DNA of 64,000 nt from Micromonospora sp. WMMD812 (GTDB taxonomy: Bacteria > Actinomycetota > Actinomycetes > Mycobacteriales > Micromonosporaceae): positions 3,246,001-3,310,000 of the forward strand of contig NZ_CP114904.1 in assembly GCF_027497215.1 (NCBI RefSeq), given 5' to 3'. The position numbers were made by a program, and so were the translations under genes. Shown piece by piece: positions 53,386 through 61,667 of this stretch (position 1 is the stretch's first letter; each line of letters starts with the position of its first letter). The notes below the pieces were generated by a model. That model worked only from the letters and a program-made list of their open reading frames with translations, was not told where the DNA came from and made no database searches.

Positions 53386-54854
53386 TCACGCCCCTTTGGA
53401 GTCGCGTCGTCGGGGTACGACCGATGCGGTGGCTTCGGCGGCAGCGTGTGAGAGTTCGGGGAGGACCTCGCCGTAGAACTTGGCGGTGAAGTGTGGGCTG
53501 GAGTGTCGGAGCCGGCTGGAGATGACCTTCATTTGGACGCCGGCGGCGAGGCCCATGGTGGCGGCGCCGTGGCGGAGGTCGTGGAGCCGGATGGGTGGTA
53601 GCCCGGCTTGCGTGGCGAGGTGGTGGAAGTGGTCGGTGACGTCGGCAGGGTGGAGCCGCCCACCGGTGGGTGTGGTGAACACGAGCCCGGTGGTGGTCCA
53701 AGCGGCACCGGCGGCGAGGCGTTCGCGGTGTTGCCGGGTGCGGTGGGCGCGCAGCACCGCGACGGTTTCGGCGTCGAGAGCGACCGCGGCCTCACTATCG
53801 GTGGTTTTGGGGGTGTCGATGGCGGTGGCCCAGCCGTGTTGGACGAGTTGCCAGCGGACGGTGAGGGTGTGAGCGTCGAGGTCGAGGTCGTCCCAGTGCA
53901 GACCGCAGGCCTCGCCTCGGCGCAGGCCGGTGAAGGTGATGAGGTGGTAGAGGGCGTAGAGCCGGTCGTTGGCGTCGTGGGTGTGGTCGAGGAATCTGCC
54001 GGTGTGCTCGGGGGTCCAGATCATGACGGGGCTGGGGGTCTTGCCGGTGTCGCGCCAGGTGCGGATGCGTTGGTCGGTCCAGATGGTGGGCTTGGGTGGT
54101 CGGGCGGTGGGTAGTTCGACCATGAGGGCGGGGTTGGTGTCGATGTAGCGGTGGCGGCGCATCGCGTCGTTGAGGGCCTTGCGCAGGGTGGCGTAGATGA
54201 CGTGCAGGGTTCTGGGGCCGGCGATCCGCTGGTTCTTGACCTGGTCGCGTTTAGTGGGGTCGCGACTGGCGCGCAGGGTGGCGATGGTGGTGTTGCGTTC
54301 GGCGATGGCGTCGTACATGGCGTCGATGTGGCCGGGGCGGAGCCGGTCGATCCGCAGATGCCCGAGGTGCGGGATGAGGTACAGCCGGATGTGCCCTTCG
54401 TAGGAGCGCAGGGTGCCGGTCTTGATGTTTTGCGTCCGGCGAGCCAGTCGGTCAGGTACGCCTGCATAGTGGGCAGTTCGGTCGGGGTGATGTCCAGGTG
54501 CAGCGCCCGCCGAACCTGCTCCGGGGTGGGGATGGGCGCGCCGGTCTTGACGGCGGTTTCGATCAGGTCACCGGTCTTGACGGTGGTGTGCGGGTCGGTG
54601 GGGTCGGGGACGGCGAGCGCGGCCCGGATGCGGTCCAGGACGGCGTCGGCGTCGGCTTGGGTGGCGTAGGGGCCGTGGCGGAGCGGGCGGCGGGTGCCGC
54701 CGGCGCGGGCGGGTACTTCGATTTGCCAGTGCCAGTGGCCGTGGGTGCGGGACCAGCCGCCGCCGGGCCGGCGAAGCTGGGGACAGGAGCGTCCCAGTCG
54801 CCGGCCCGTGACGCTGCCGCGGCAGCCGCACCGTTTGAAGGTGGATCCCTTCAC
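53386..54854 (-). pseudogene. int: Tyrosine recombinase (integrase) interrupted by one frameshift
   Basis: The N-terminal part from ATG 54854 (MKGSTFKRCGCRG, then HWQIEVPARAGGTRRPL and the SAM-like LPTMQAYLTDWLAGRK) is in one frame. At about 54430, in an A-run, the frame changes and continues NIKTGTLRSYEGHIRLYLIPHLGHLRI through the catalytic domain: TGLRRGEACGLHWDDLDL (first Arg), HDLRHGAATMGLAAG, RLRHSS and the tyrosine in KFYGEVLPEL. All catalytic residues exist; a single missing A would explain the break. No tRNA-like att core is visible after its stop (53295-53385). Confidence 0.8.
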
Positions 54855-55261
54855 TCATCGTCTCCTGGATGCTCCGTATGGTGCCGCCAGCGGTGCCGGG
54901 TGGAATCCGCTGGTGGCGGGGTCACCGCATCCACGCTCACCTTTGCGCCGGCATCAAGTCGTCGGTGGTCGTCGGTCGAAGCGGGGTCCCCGACCAGCAG
55001 GAGCTGAAGAAGGCCGGCAACCGGGACGATGATGCGGCTGCCGGCCCGAATCAGCGGTACGGGGAACTGGTCGGTGGCGGCGAGCCGGTACGCCTGGGAT
55101 CGGCTGATCCCGAGCACGGAGGCGGTGGTGGCGAGGGTGGTGGTGACGCCGAGGGCACGGATGCGCTCGATCGTCCACACCTCCCCGACGCCGGGCGCGG
55201 TGGTGTTGCTGTCGGTCGTGGTGCGGGTTGTCTGGTCAGCGTGATTCGTGGGGCTGTTCAT
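54851..55261 (-). CDS. xis: Excisionase / MerR-like helix-turn-helix DNA-binding protein
   Basis: 136 residues from ATG 55261. After a Thr/Asn-rich N-terminus the HTH reads TTLATTASVLGISRSQAYRLAATDQFPVPLIRAGSRIIVPVAGLLQLL, the standard excisionase-family DNA-binding domain. The tail is His/Asp-rich. It overlaps the integrase start by 4 nt, the usual xis-int order in actinomycete integrative elements. Confidence 0.85.
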   Translation of the reverse strand: MNSPTNHADQTTRTTTDSNTTAPGVGEVWTIERIRALGVTTTLATTASVLGISRSQAYRLAATDQFPVPLIRAGSRIIVPVAGLLQLLLVGDPASTDDHRRLDAGAKVSVDAVTPPPADSTRHRWRHHTEHPGDDE

Positions 55262-56155
55262 GATCAGGGTTCTCCTGGTTCTGAGATGGATGGCTGTGCG
55301 GTAGGTGCGGGGTAGCCCTGTCGGGGTCGACCGGCGCGGGGGTGGCTGCTCCGCCACCGTTGCGCCGCTTCGGTGACAGAGGCGGTGGCGCCGGGTTGGT
55401 CGGCACGGCCGGGCTCGCGATCAGCTCAGGCGGTGCCGACGACTCGACCTTGAGGGTCTTAAGGAGTTCGGATACTCGGGTGTTGGACACGGTGTGACCG
55501 GCAGCGCGCAGGGCTTCGGCGAGTGCAGCCCGGGTCAGTGCCTGCCCGTCCGCCGCGAGCCGGTCCCGGACCTCGCGCGCCGCCGGCAGCAGCTCGGCCA
55601 CATCGCCGGACGGCTGCGCGGACCGTCCCCGGTCCGCTCGCTGCCAGTTCCGTCCGCCATGTCGGCGACGAGCATCCGGTGAGCGGACGGTCCGGGTCCG
55701 GACCGCCGCTCCCCCGCCGTGACAGCGGACCGGGTCGCCTCGTCCAGTCCGCTGTCCGGAACAGTCCGCCCGGCCTCATCCCGTCGGCCGTCCCCAACCG
55801 CCCAGGCGGTGTTGGCGGGCGTGGCGGTGCTGGTCCGACCGAGGGCGATCTTGACCATGACAAGGAACCCGAGCGCGGGTACCGCGGCGGCGACCCAGCC
55901 GACGATCGAGGGTTCGGCCTCGACGACCTGCGCCGCCAGGGACAGGGTGACCGCGCACGCCAGCACCGTGGCCGGGAAGACGGTGGAGGTGTGGGCGCGT
56001 TTGCGGCGGCGCAGTTCCAAACCGGAGGCGATGGACATCAGCTCCAGGACGATCGCGTCGGCCCAGGCCAGCCAGCCGGGTTGGCCGTGCGCGGCGGCCA
56101 CGTTGTGCACGTGGGTGAAACTGGCCGCCCCCGCCGCGCCGCCGATGGCCAGCAT
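55236..56155 (-). pseudogene. DUF2637 (Spd-like) membrane/DNA-binding protein with a frameshift
   Basis: The first part (MLAIGGAAGAASFTHVHNVAAAHGQPGWLAWADAIVLELMSIASGLELRRRKR, then ATVLACAVTLSLAAQVVEAEPSIVGWVAAAVPALGFLVMVKIALG) is the four-helix DUF2637 domain of plasmid-spread proteins. At about 55610 the frame changes, and the C-terminal winged helix follows (AELLPAAREVRDRLAADGQALTRAALAEALRAAGHTVSNTRVSELLKTLK) to the stop at 55236. Upstream of ATG 56155 the frame (TSPRGNRVEGAVQVVI) also looks coding but has no good start, so the N-terminus may be damaged too. Confidence 0.72.
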
Positions 56156-56536
56156 GATGACAACCTGAACGGCGCCCTCGACGCGATTGCCGCGCGGACT
56201 GGTGTCCGAGTCAGGGATCGATGCTGTCGTGGCCCATCACCTCCCCGACCCCGGACAGGGGTTCCGGTCCGTCCGTCAGTCGCAGGAGGCGGGACCGGAT
56301 GGCGGACCGACCCGGCGTCGGACAACAGTCGGGACGGGGACCGGACACCGGTCGCGGACCGCCCAACGCGGACGCCAGACCGAGAACTGGTCCGGCGCTG
56401 TGGGAGCGGACGACTGGTGCTCTCACGGATCTGTCAGCGCCGACCGCGCTGCTCACGACAGATTCGTGACAGACGCCGGCCGTTGCTGTCCGCTCCGCAG
56501 CGGAGGTACTGTCCACGGCCGTTGTGCCGTCGCCGA
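56156..56536. other. Spacer between the DUF2637 and replication-relaxation genes
   Basis: About 380 bp. Its first ~50 bp probably encode the lost N-terminus of the DUF2637 protein. The rest shows no frame with coding bias. It could hold the replication origin of the element, but I see no iterons. Confidence 0.35.
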
Positions 56537-57424
56537 TCACGCGGCCTCACCCGCCCGGCTGGAGACGTCAACGGCATACCCGGCCAGATCGGCCAGCCGC
56601 AGCCGCTGCCCTTCCCGGCCGGCCATGGCCCACACCGCCTCTGCCGGGCCGAGGCCCGCCGTCGCGGCGTGGTCGCGGGCCCCGGTAGCGACCGGCACCG
56701 CCAGCGGCACGTCAGCCAGCACGCGGCGTAGGTTGCGCTCGCGGGCGGCCGAGTGCAGCCAGAACAGCACCGGCCACGCCCGCTCGATCGTGCCGAACAG
56801 CTCCTGATAGCCGTCCACCTTGCCGGCCAGGATCGACAACTGCTCGGCGCCGGTGTCGTACTCGACGAAGAACGGCACCTCGACATCGTTCTCGATCCAC
56901 CGGCCGTAGCCGTCCGGGCGGACACGCGGCTGATACGCCCGCACCAGCCCCGGATCCTGCCGCCGGGTGAACGTCCCGGCGCGCTGGCACACCGCCTCCG
57001 GCAGCCACTCCACCAGGCCGGTGCCCGGATGGGTGCGGGCGTGCCCGGCCAGGTCGGTGAAGAAGCCGTTCACTCCGAGGCGGTGGGTGAGGCTGCGGGT
57101 CGAGGTCCAGCGCCGCCGCTCCACCCGGGCGTGTTCCCGCCGCGGCGGGCGTTCGTCGCGACTCGCGGCGACGACTTCGGCGCCGAGCTGGTCGATGACG
57201 TAGTGGTACGGGTACGAGCCGCCGTCGGCCCGCTGCGGTCGGAACCGGGCCACCAACCGCAACCGGTACAGGGTCCGCAACCGCCGCTGGCAGAAATCCA
57301 ACGACGGGAACAGGGTGTTCGCGAGCTGGAACGACGTCAATACGCCGTGGTCGTACAACCAGCCCAGCAGCACACGGTCACGGCCGGTCAGCTGGGACTG
57401 GACCCGAAGGACCGGATCATCCAC
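56537..57424 (-). CDS. Replication-relaxation family protein
   Basis: 295 residues. The N-terminal winged helix (VQSQLTGRDRVLLGWLYDHGVLTSFQLANTLFPSLDFCQRRLRTLYRLRLVARF) is followed by LGVNGFFTDLAGHARTHPGTGLVEWLPE, PDGYGRWIENDVEVPFFVEYDTGAEQLSILAGKVDGYQELFG and WPVLFWLHSAARERNLRRVL. This is the family of plasmid replication-relaxation proteins found in actinomycete plasmids and AICEs. It is intact. It supports an integrated plasmid-like element with int and xis downstream. Confidence 0.88.
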   Translation of the reverse strand: MDDPVLRVQSQLTGRDRVLLGWLYDHGVLTSFQLANTLFPSLDFCQRRLRTLYRLRLVARFRPQRADGGSYPYHYVIDQLGAEVVAASRDERPPRREHARVERRRWTSTRSLTHRLGVNGFFTDLAGHARTHPGTGLVEWLPEAVCQRAGTFTRRQDPGLVRAYQPRVRPDGYGRWIENDVEVPFFVEYDTGAEQLSILAGKVDGYQELFGTIERAWPVLFWLHSAARERNLRRVLADVPLAVPVATGARDHAATAGLGPAEAVWAMAGREGQRLRLADLAGYAVDVSSRAGEAA

Positions 57425-57911
57425 CGGCTACCACCTCCTTCCCAGGTAGGGGATGCCGGCCCCAGGGGGAGAGACCCGAGACCAGGCAGGGTCTGTCGCA
57501 GGACAAGCCGACGGCGCTGACAGACGCGCTGACCTGCGGTGTGAGAGGAAACAGGGGGTCGGTTCGGGGGTCCGGCTGAAGACTGACGTCAACGCTGACG
57601 CCAAGCCCGATCCCCGAACGGGGATCAAGCCGAACTCCTCACTGCCAATGTCTTCGGCAGTAGGTGAAGGTGTCGACGAAACCACGAGAACTCCTTGGTT
57701 GAACCTGTGGGATGTGATGTTGGTGGCGTGGTCGGGTGACCACAGCGCCGCCGGAGCGGAAAGGATCCGGTAAGAGATGCATCCCGGCGCCGCCCCTGCC
57801 TTGGTCGCCGTCAGCGGCGCACGCTTGCCCGGCCCCGTGAGCATCGGCGAGACGAATAGTTTGGAAAGGCGCGGAGGTCCGGTGGCGGCGCGAGGGTTAG
57901 CCGCTGGGGTC
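57425..57911. other. Intergenic region, probable right boundary of the plasmid-like module
   Basis: No supported gene in about 490 bp. A 7-bp perfect hairpin with a GAAC loop (57609-57626) is present. Third-position bias is absent in the open frames. Transfer (FtsK/TraB-type) genes that normally stand here are missing. Confidence 0.4.
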
Positions 57912-58423
57912 ATGTCCGCCCCTGCGCCGCGTCCGTTGCTGTTCCTTGATGTGGACGGCACCCTCATCCCGTTCGGCACACCCGCGGCGGCTGGGCCGGG
58001 CATGTCACATGGCCGCCCCGTGGCACCGGCTCTACCGGCCGATGCCCATCCCCTGCTGCACAAGGTCGATCCGGGACACGGCCGCCGGCTGGAGGTTCTG
58101 CCGTGTGATCTGGTGTGGGCGACGACCTGGATGAGCGACGCGAGCGATGTGCTCGCGCCGCTGCTGGGGTTGCCGCCTCTGCCCGTCGTGGACTGGCCCG
58201 ACTCTGACGAGGTGGGGCCCTGCACTGGAAGACCCGTGGGCTGGTCGAGTGGGCGCAGGGACGGCCCTTCGTCTGGGTCGACGACGAGATCTCCCACGTC
58301 GATCAGCAGTGGGTGTCGGCTCATCACCCAAGTCCGGCCCTGCTGCATCGGGTCGATTCCCGTCGCGGGTTGACCGAGCACGACTTCACTGTCATCGCGA
58401 GCTGGCTCAGGTGGGCGCGGTAG
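57912..58423 (+). pseudogene. HAD-like hydrolase gene with one frameshift
   Basis: From ATG 57912: LLFLDVDGTLIPFGTPAAAG (motif I DVDGT), HKVDPGHGRRLEVLPCDLVWATTWMSDASDVLAPLLGLPPLPVVDWPDSDE. At about 58211-58219, in a G-run, one base is missing. The other frame continues LHWKTRGLVEWAQGRPFVWVDDEISHVDQQWVSAHH (motif IV, VDDE) and HDFTVIASWLRWAR to a stop at 58423. Both halves are well conserved, so the lesion is recent or an assembly error. A short relic of the same family is at 32280. Confidence 0.8.
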
Positions 58424-58537
58424 GGCGAGCTGCACGCCGTCGCAGTCGCCGTGCTTGGCGGGCTGTCTGACCACTCGGGACCGACGTTGGGAGACGGTGC
58501 GCCCGGAACGGCGACACCGGTAGCCGGCTGAGCTGCA

Positions 58538-59107
58538 CTACGGGGGCGGAACGTTCGGTACAAGGTCGTCGTCGCGTCCGGTCTGGGGTAGCCCAGCGGC
58601 AGTCGCGATGGCCTCGACGGCGTCGACCAGGGTGATGGTCTCCGGTAGGACGAGTTCGTCGGGCCAGCCCAGGACGTCATGGGCGGTGTACCAGCCGCTC
58701 ATGTGCTCGGCGGTGAACTCACTGACCTGCGGGCGCGTGAGGTGCCGGCACAGGGTCTCGGCCAGGGACACGTCGAGATAGCAGAGCAGCGACCGGCCGC
58801 GGTGGCCGTCCCGCAGGGAGGTCAGCATGTTGCGGTATCGGCTGGTGTGCATGATGCCCTCCAACACCACGTGGTAGCCGTGGTCCAGCGCGAACCGAAC
58901 GGTCTCCCCGATCAATGCCGGTGCCGCGCCGCCGGGCTTGTCCCGCTCCCGCAGCACGATGCGGCGCAGGTAGTCCTGCTCGACCAGGGCACAGCCCCGG
59001 CCGTGCCGGCGCCGCAGCTCCCGGGCGATGCTGCTCTTTCCCGAGCCGGAGTTGCCCCGGATGCAGACGAGGATCGTGTTCGGGCTGCCGGTGGGTTCAG
59101 CGAGCAC
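58538..59107 (-). CDS. P-loop kinase / AAA-type ATPase
   Basis: 189 residues. Walker A GNSGSGKSS at 18-26, then ELRRRHGRGCALVEQDYLRRIVLRERDKPG, VLEGIMHTSRYRNML and SLLCYLDVSLAETLCRHLTRP. The layout is that of small zeta-toxin/uridine-kinase-like kinases. GTG 59107 follows the pentapeptide-repeat gene with a 15-bp gap, so it is the last gene of the RiPP operon. A role in phosphorylation of the peptide or in self-resistance is possible but not shown. Confidence 0.85.
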   Translation of the reverse strand: MLAEPTGSPNTILVCIRGNSGSGKSSIARELRRRHGRGCALVEQDYLRRIVLRERDKPGGAAPALIGETVRFALDHGYHVVLEGIMHTSRYRNMLTSLRDGHRGRSLLCYLDVSLAETLCRHLTRPQVSEFTAEHMSGWYTAHDVLGWPDELVLPETITLVDAVEAIATAAGLPQTGRDDDLVPNVPPP

Positions 59108-59122
59108 GATGCCTCCTCGGCT

Positions 59123-59785
59123 TCAGTCGTTGCGGACGGTGAGGTCGAGGGCGGCGACGGTCAGCTGGGTGAGGTCAGGAAGTTGGTCCTCGCCGAGGGT
59201 GACGCCGCGCAGGTTGTCCAGCGGCGTCTTGAGGCCCTGGAGGCGGCTGCCCCGCAGGTCGGCGCCGTCGAGGTGGCAGGAGTCCAGTTCCAGGCCGGCA
59301 AGGTCACACGACCGCAGCGCGATACGCGGTAGTCGGCAGGAAGACCACGCGCCGTTGGTGAGAGTGCAGTCGGTGAACGCGACCGAGCCGGCCGCGGTGA
59401 CGCGGTGGAGGGTGGCGTAGTCGAAGCGGCAGCTGTCGAACAGGACGTCCTTGAGGCGTACGTCGGTGAGTCTGGTGCCGGTGAACCGGGAGCCGGTGAT
59501 CGCGCATCGTTCGATGGTGATGCCGGTCAGGGTCGCTCCGGAGAAGTCGGTGCGGGTGAAGTCGCAGCCGTAGAGGCTGCCCGCCTCCCAGGTGCTCTCG
59601 CTCAGGTCCACGCCGGTGATCAGACTGCTGCGGATGCTGACATCCTCAAGGTGCAAGTTGTGCCACGCTGCGCCATTGACGAGCGCCTCGGTGAGGCCGT
59701 CGGCGAGGTTCGTCGTGGTGTCGAGGTCTTCCGGTTCGAGGTCCGGCAGCAGGATCTTCACGTCGCCGATTGTGGTGGTGCGCAT
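59123..59785 (-). CDS. Pentapeptide-repeat protein
   Basis: 220 residues. From about residue 45 the sequence repeats five-residue units of the A(D/N)Lxx type: SLITGVDLSESTWEAGSLYGCDFTRTDFSGATLTGITIE, CRFDYATLHRV, CDLAGLELDSCHLDGADLRGSRLQGL. These fold as a right-handed quadrilateral beta helix, in some families a DNA mimic that protects gyrase from toxins. It lies 61 bp after the RiPP precursor gene in the same direction. An immunity function is plausible but unproven. Confidence 0.88.
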   Translation of the reverse strand: MRTTTIGDVKILLPDLEPEDLDTTTNLADGLTEALVNGAAWHNLHLEDVSIRSSLITGVDLSESTWEAGSLYGCDFTRTDFSGATLTGITIERCAITGSRFTGTRLTDVRLKDVLFDSCRFDYATLHRVTAAGSVAFTDCTLTNGAWSSCRLPRIALRSCDLAGLELDSCHLDGADLRGSRLQGLKTPLDNLRGVTLGEDQLPDLTQLTVAALDLTVRND

Positions 59786-59846
59786 ATGTCCTCAACCTGT
59801 GCGGGCGCGGGGTGGGCACGCCACCCCGGGCGTCCCGTGGTGGGGG

Positions 59847-60029
59847 CTACTTCTTCTTGTTCCAGTTGTCCCAGCCGGGCCGACTGTCGAATTTACTCTT
59901 GTTGTCCCAGGTGGGGCGGTTGTCGAACTTCGCCGCGTCGATCGACGCTACCGACCGCTCGGGGTCGACGCCGAGGCGAGCGAGTTGCTCGGGTGCGGCG
60001 TTGACGAGGACCGCGAGAGCGTTGGTCAT
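59847..60029 (-). CDS. amcA: RiPP precursor peptide with multiple cyclophane motifs (AmcA type)
   Basis: 60 residues. Leader: MTNALAVLVNAAPEQLARLG followed by VDPERSVASIDAAK. Core from F35: F35-D-N, W41-D-N, F47-D-S and W53-D-N, with aromatic residues exactly six apart, then W56-N-K and a Lys tail. The two 12-residue units (FDNRPTWDNKSK and FDSRPGWDNWNK) are tandem copies. Such aromatic-x-x motifs (Asp-Asn, Asp-Ser or Asn-Lys after the ring) are what SPASM maturases crosslink to three-residue cyclophanes. The ATG (60029) overlaps the maturase stop (ATGA), and its AAGGAGGAG ribosome site is encoded by the last maturase codons, so translation is coupled. Confidence 0.92.
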   Translation of the reverse strand: MTNALAVLVNAAPEQLARLGVDPERSVASIDAAKFDNRPTWDNKSKFDSRPGWDNWNKKK

Positions 60030-61162
60030 GGTGCTCCTCCTTGAGGGGTGAGGTGGTCCGCGGCGGCGCGGACGAGGGCCTGTCGGGTGGTCCGGCAGTA
60101 GGTCGTCTCTCGGGCGGTGAACGTCGCGTGCTCGAAGTAGCGGTTGCCGGCCTGGGCGCCACGGCAGAAGTCGTAGAAGGCGCACTGGTCGGCGCAGTCG
60201 TTGAGGGCCGTGACGAACTCGGCGACGTAGCCTAGATCGCCAGCGCGGGCGAGCATGGCGGTGATGGGCTGATGGAGGACGTTGCCGGCGATGAAGTCGC
60301 CGTATCGCGGCTCGGTGATGCCGAGCAGCTCCGGTGACAGCAGCACCACCTGCCCATCCCAAGAGACCGTCGGGATCGGCTCGTACGGGGCGTGGTCGAC
60401 GTATCCGGCGCGGGTGGTGGCGAGGTAGTCGGCCAGCCGGTCCACGTCGCGGATCCGCAGCGGGTTGCCGCCGACGCGCCGTGCGATGAGGTGCTTCCAG
60501 AAGCGGTACGCGGCGTCCTCCGACACCGGTGCCCGGTCGGCGCCCTCCTGCTCTTCGATGTTGAAGCCCACCGACTCGCAGCCGGGTAGGCCGGTGAAGA
60601 AGTCGACGAGGGCTTCCGCGTGGTCGATGGTTTCCGGGGTGACCACACAGATCACCGAGTACCTCAGCCCTGCGTCGGCCAGGGTCTGCATGCCGCGCAG
60701 GGTCCGGGCGTCCGTCGGCTTGCCGGCCCGGTCGAGGCGGTTCCGGTTCAACGCGCCCGGTCCGTCGATGCTGACTCCGACCTCGTACCCATAGGCGGTG
60801 AGCAGCTCGCACCACTGTCGGTTGATCAGCGTCGCGTTCGTCTGGATCTCGTGACGCACCATGCCCACGCGCCGGAGCTCCTCGAACGGGGCCAGCAGCT
60901 CCCGGAACAGCCTTATCGGTGTGGCGGTGGGTTCGCCACCGTGCCACACGACACTCACGTGATGACCGCTGTTCTGCTGGACGATCGACTTCGCGCAGGC
61001 CTGCGCGACCGCGCCGCTCATCAGGCGGAAGGATCTTCGGTCGGGCAGGTAGCAGTAGGTGCAGTCGAGGTTGCAGAAGCTCGTCGGCTGCACGACCAGG
61101 GTGTGGAAGCTGCCGGCGATCGCCGGCTGGCCGGTGGCGTTGATGACGCCGATGCCGTTCAC
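60026..61162 (-). CDS. amcB: Radical SAM/SPASM cyclophane-forming peptide maturase (AmcB type)
   Basis: 378 residues. The radical SAM cluster motif CNLDCTYC (Cys 30, 34, 37) is in QPTSFCNLDCTYCYLP, followed by VVWHGGEPTATP (SAM binding), HEIQTNATLINRQWCELL and VGVSIDGPGALNRNRLDRAGK. The C-terminal SPASM domain has a Cys cluster (NDCADQCAFYDFCRG and a later YCRTTRQ) for auxiliary Fe-S clusters. It probably couples the beta carbon of Asp/Asn to the ring of Trp/Phe in the precursor. GTG 61162 overlaps the stop of the upstream gene. Gene order maturase-precursor is inverted compared with most RiPP clusters. Confidence 0.93.
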   Translation of the reverse strand: MNGIGVINATGQPAIAGSFHTLVVQPTSFCNLDCTYCYLPDRRSFRLMSGAVAQACAKSIVQQNSGHHVSVVWHGGEPTATPIRLFRELLAPFEELRRVGMVRHEIQTNATLINRQWCELLTAYGYEVGVSIDGPGALNRNRLDRAGKPTDARTLRGMQTLADAGLRYSVICVVTPETIDHAEALVDFFTGLPGCESVGFNIEEQEGADRAPVSEDAAYRFWKHLIARRVGGNPLRIRDVDRLADYLATTRAGYVDHAPYEPIPTVSWDGQVVLLSPELLGITEPRYGDFIAGNVLHQPITAMLARAGDLGYVAEFVTALNDCADQCAFYDFCRGAQAGNRYFEHATFTARETTYCRTTRQALVRAAADHLTPQGGAP

Positions 61163-61506
61163 GAGGAGGCCTCCTCAATGCTGGCCGCCCCGGTGGTGCT
61201 GACGCGGTAGGCGTGGGTGTGGCGGGCCGGCCAGCCGAGGAACCGGTCGAACATGTCGGCGGCGCTGCCCGTGACGCTCGGGTTGAGCCGGTGCAGGTCG
61301 TCGATCGCGTCGTGCAGGCAGCTGGCCAGGTAGAGGAACAGGCTCACCGGCACTTCTCGGTACTCGGCCAGGAGCGCGAGCTTCGCCGCGCCGCAGGGCC
61401 ACGGCTGCCCGCACCGGCGGCACAGCCACAGCGGGCGCATCGGCAGATGCTCCACCTCGGCTGGCGCGAGCCGGTTGACCGCGAGACGGCGCTGTTGCCC
61501 AGTCAT
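61159..61506 (-). CDS. Small Cys-motif protein of the RiPP operon
   Basis: 115 residues from ATG 61506. LWLCRRCGQPWPCGAAKLALLAEYREVPVSLFLYLASCLHDAI shows CxxC-x5-C, a possible zinc or Fe-S site. The rest is helical (AADMFDRFLGWPARHTHAYRV). Homologs accompany maturase genes of this kind, which suggests a role as accessory or recognition protein, but function is not known. It overlaps the maturase start (GTGA) and the 54-residue gene upstream (ATGA). Confidence 0.82.
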   Translation of the reverse strand: MTGQQRRLAVNRLAPAEVEHLPMRPLWLCRRCGQPWPCGAAKLALLAEYREVPVSLFLYLASCLHDAIDDLHRLNPSVTGSAADMFDRFLGWPARHTHAYRVSTTGAASIEEASS

Positions 61507-61667
61507 CGGCGACCGCCCTCGCGGGTCTGCTGCGCGAACAGCCGACGCCACACGAAGGTGAGCAGCGGCGGATCAGCGGGCCACACCTGCCCCGCCGAGG
61601 CCATCCACCTGCTCTCGGGGTGCCGGGACTGGCCGGACATGGCGTTACGCGAGACGTACAACGTCAT
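61503..61667 (-). CDS. 54-residue protein, first gene of the RiPP operon
   Basis: ATG 61667 gives MTLYVSRNAMSGQSRHPESR, then WMASAGQVWPADPPLLTFVW and RRLFAQQTREGGRR; a GTG at 61679 in the same frame is possible. The stop overlaps the next start (ATGA). GC at third positions is high throughout. No motif is recognised. A Trp/Arg-rich short protein at the head of the operon could be a regulator, a second peptide, or a maturation partner. It is too short for default gene callers. Confidence 0.65.
   Translation of the reverse strand: MTLYVSRNAMSGQSRHPESRWMASAGQVWPADPPLLTFVWRRLFAQQTREGGRR

Noticed and set aside
53295..53390. tRNA-derived att site after the integrase
   Set aside because: No T-arm (GGTTCGA) or acceptor-like sequence is visible there on either strand.
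54420..54440. Programmed -1 frameshift in the integrase gene
   Set aside because: The run CGCAAAACATC is not a canonical slippery heptamer and there is no evident downstream pseudoknot; a lost A in the run is simpler.
57453..57773. Small open frame upstream of the HAD gene
   Set aside because: No codon-position bias, no homology recognised and no ribosome site.
59847..60029. FxsA-type (C-terminal FxSxx) RiPP precursor
   Set aside because: The core ends WDNWNKKK and has repeated aromatic-Asp-Asn/Ser motifs; no FxSxx terminus is present.
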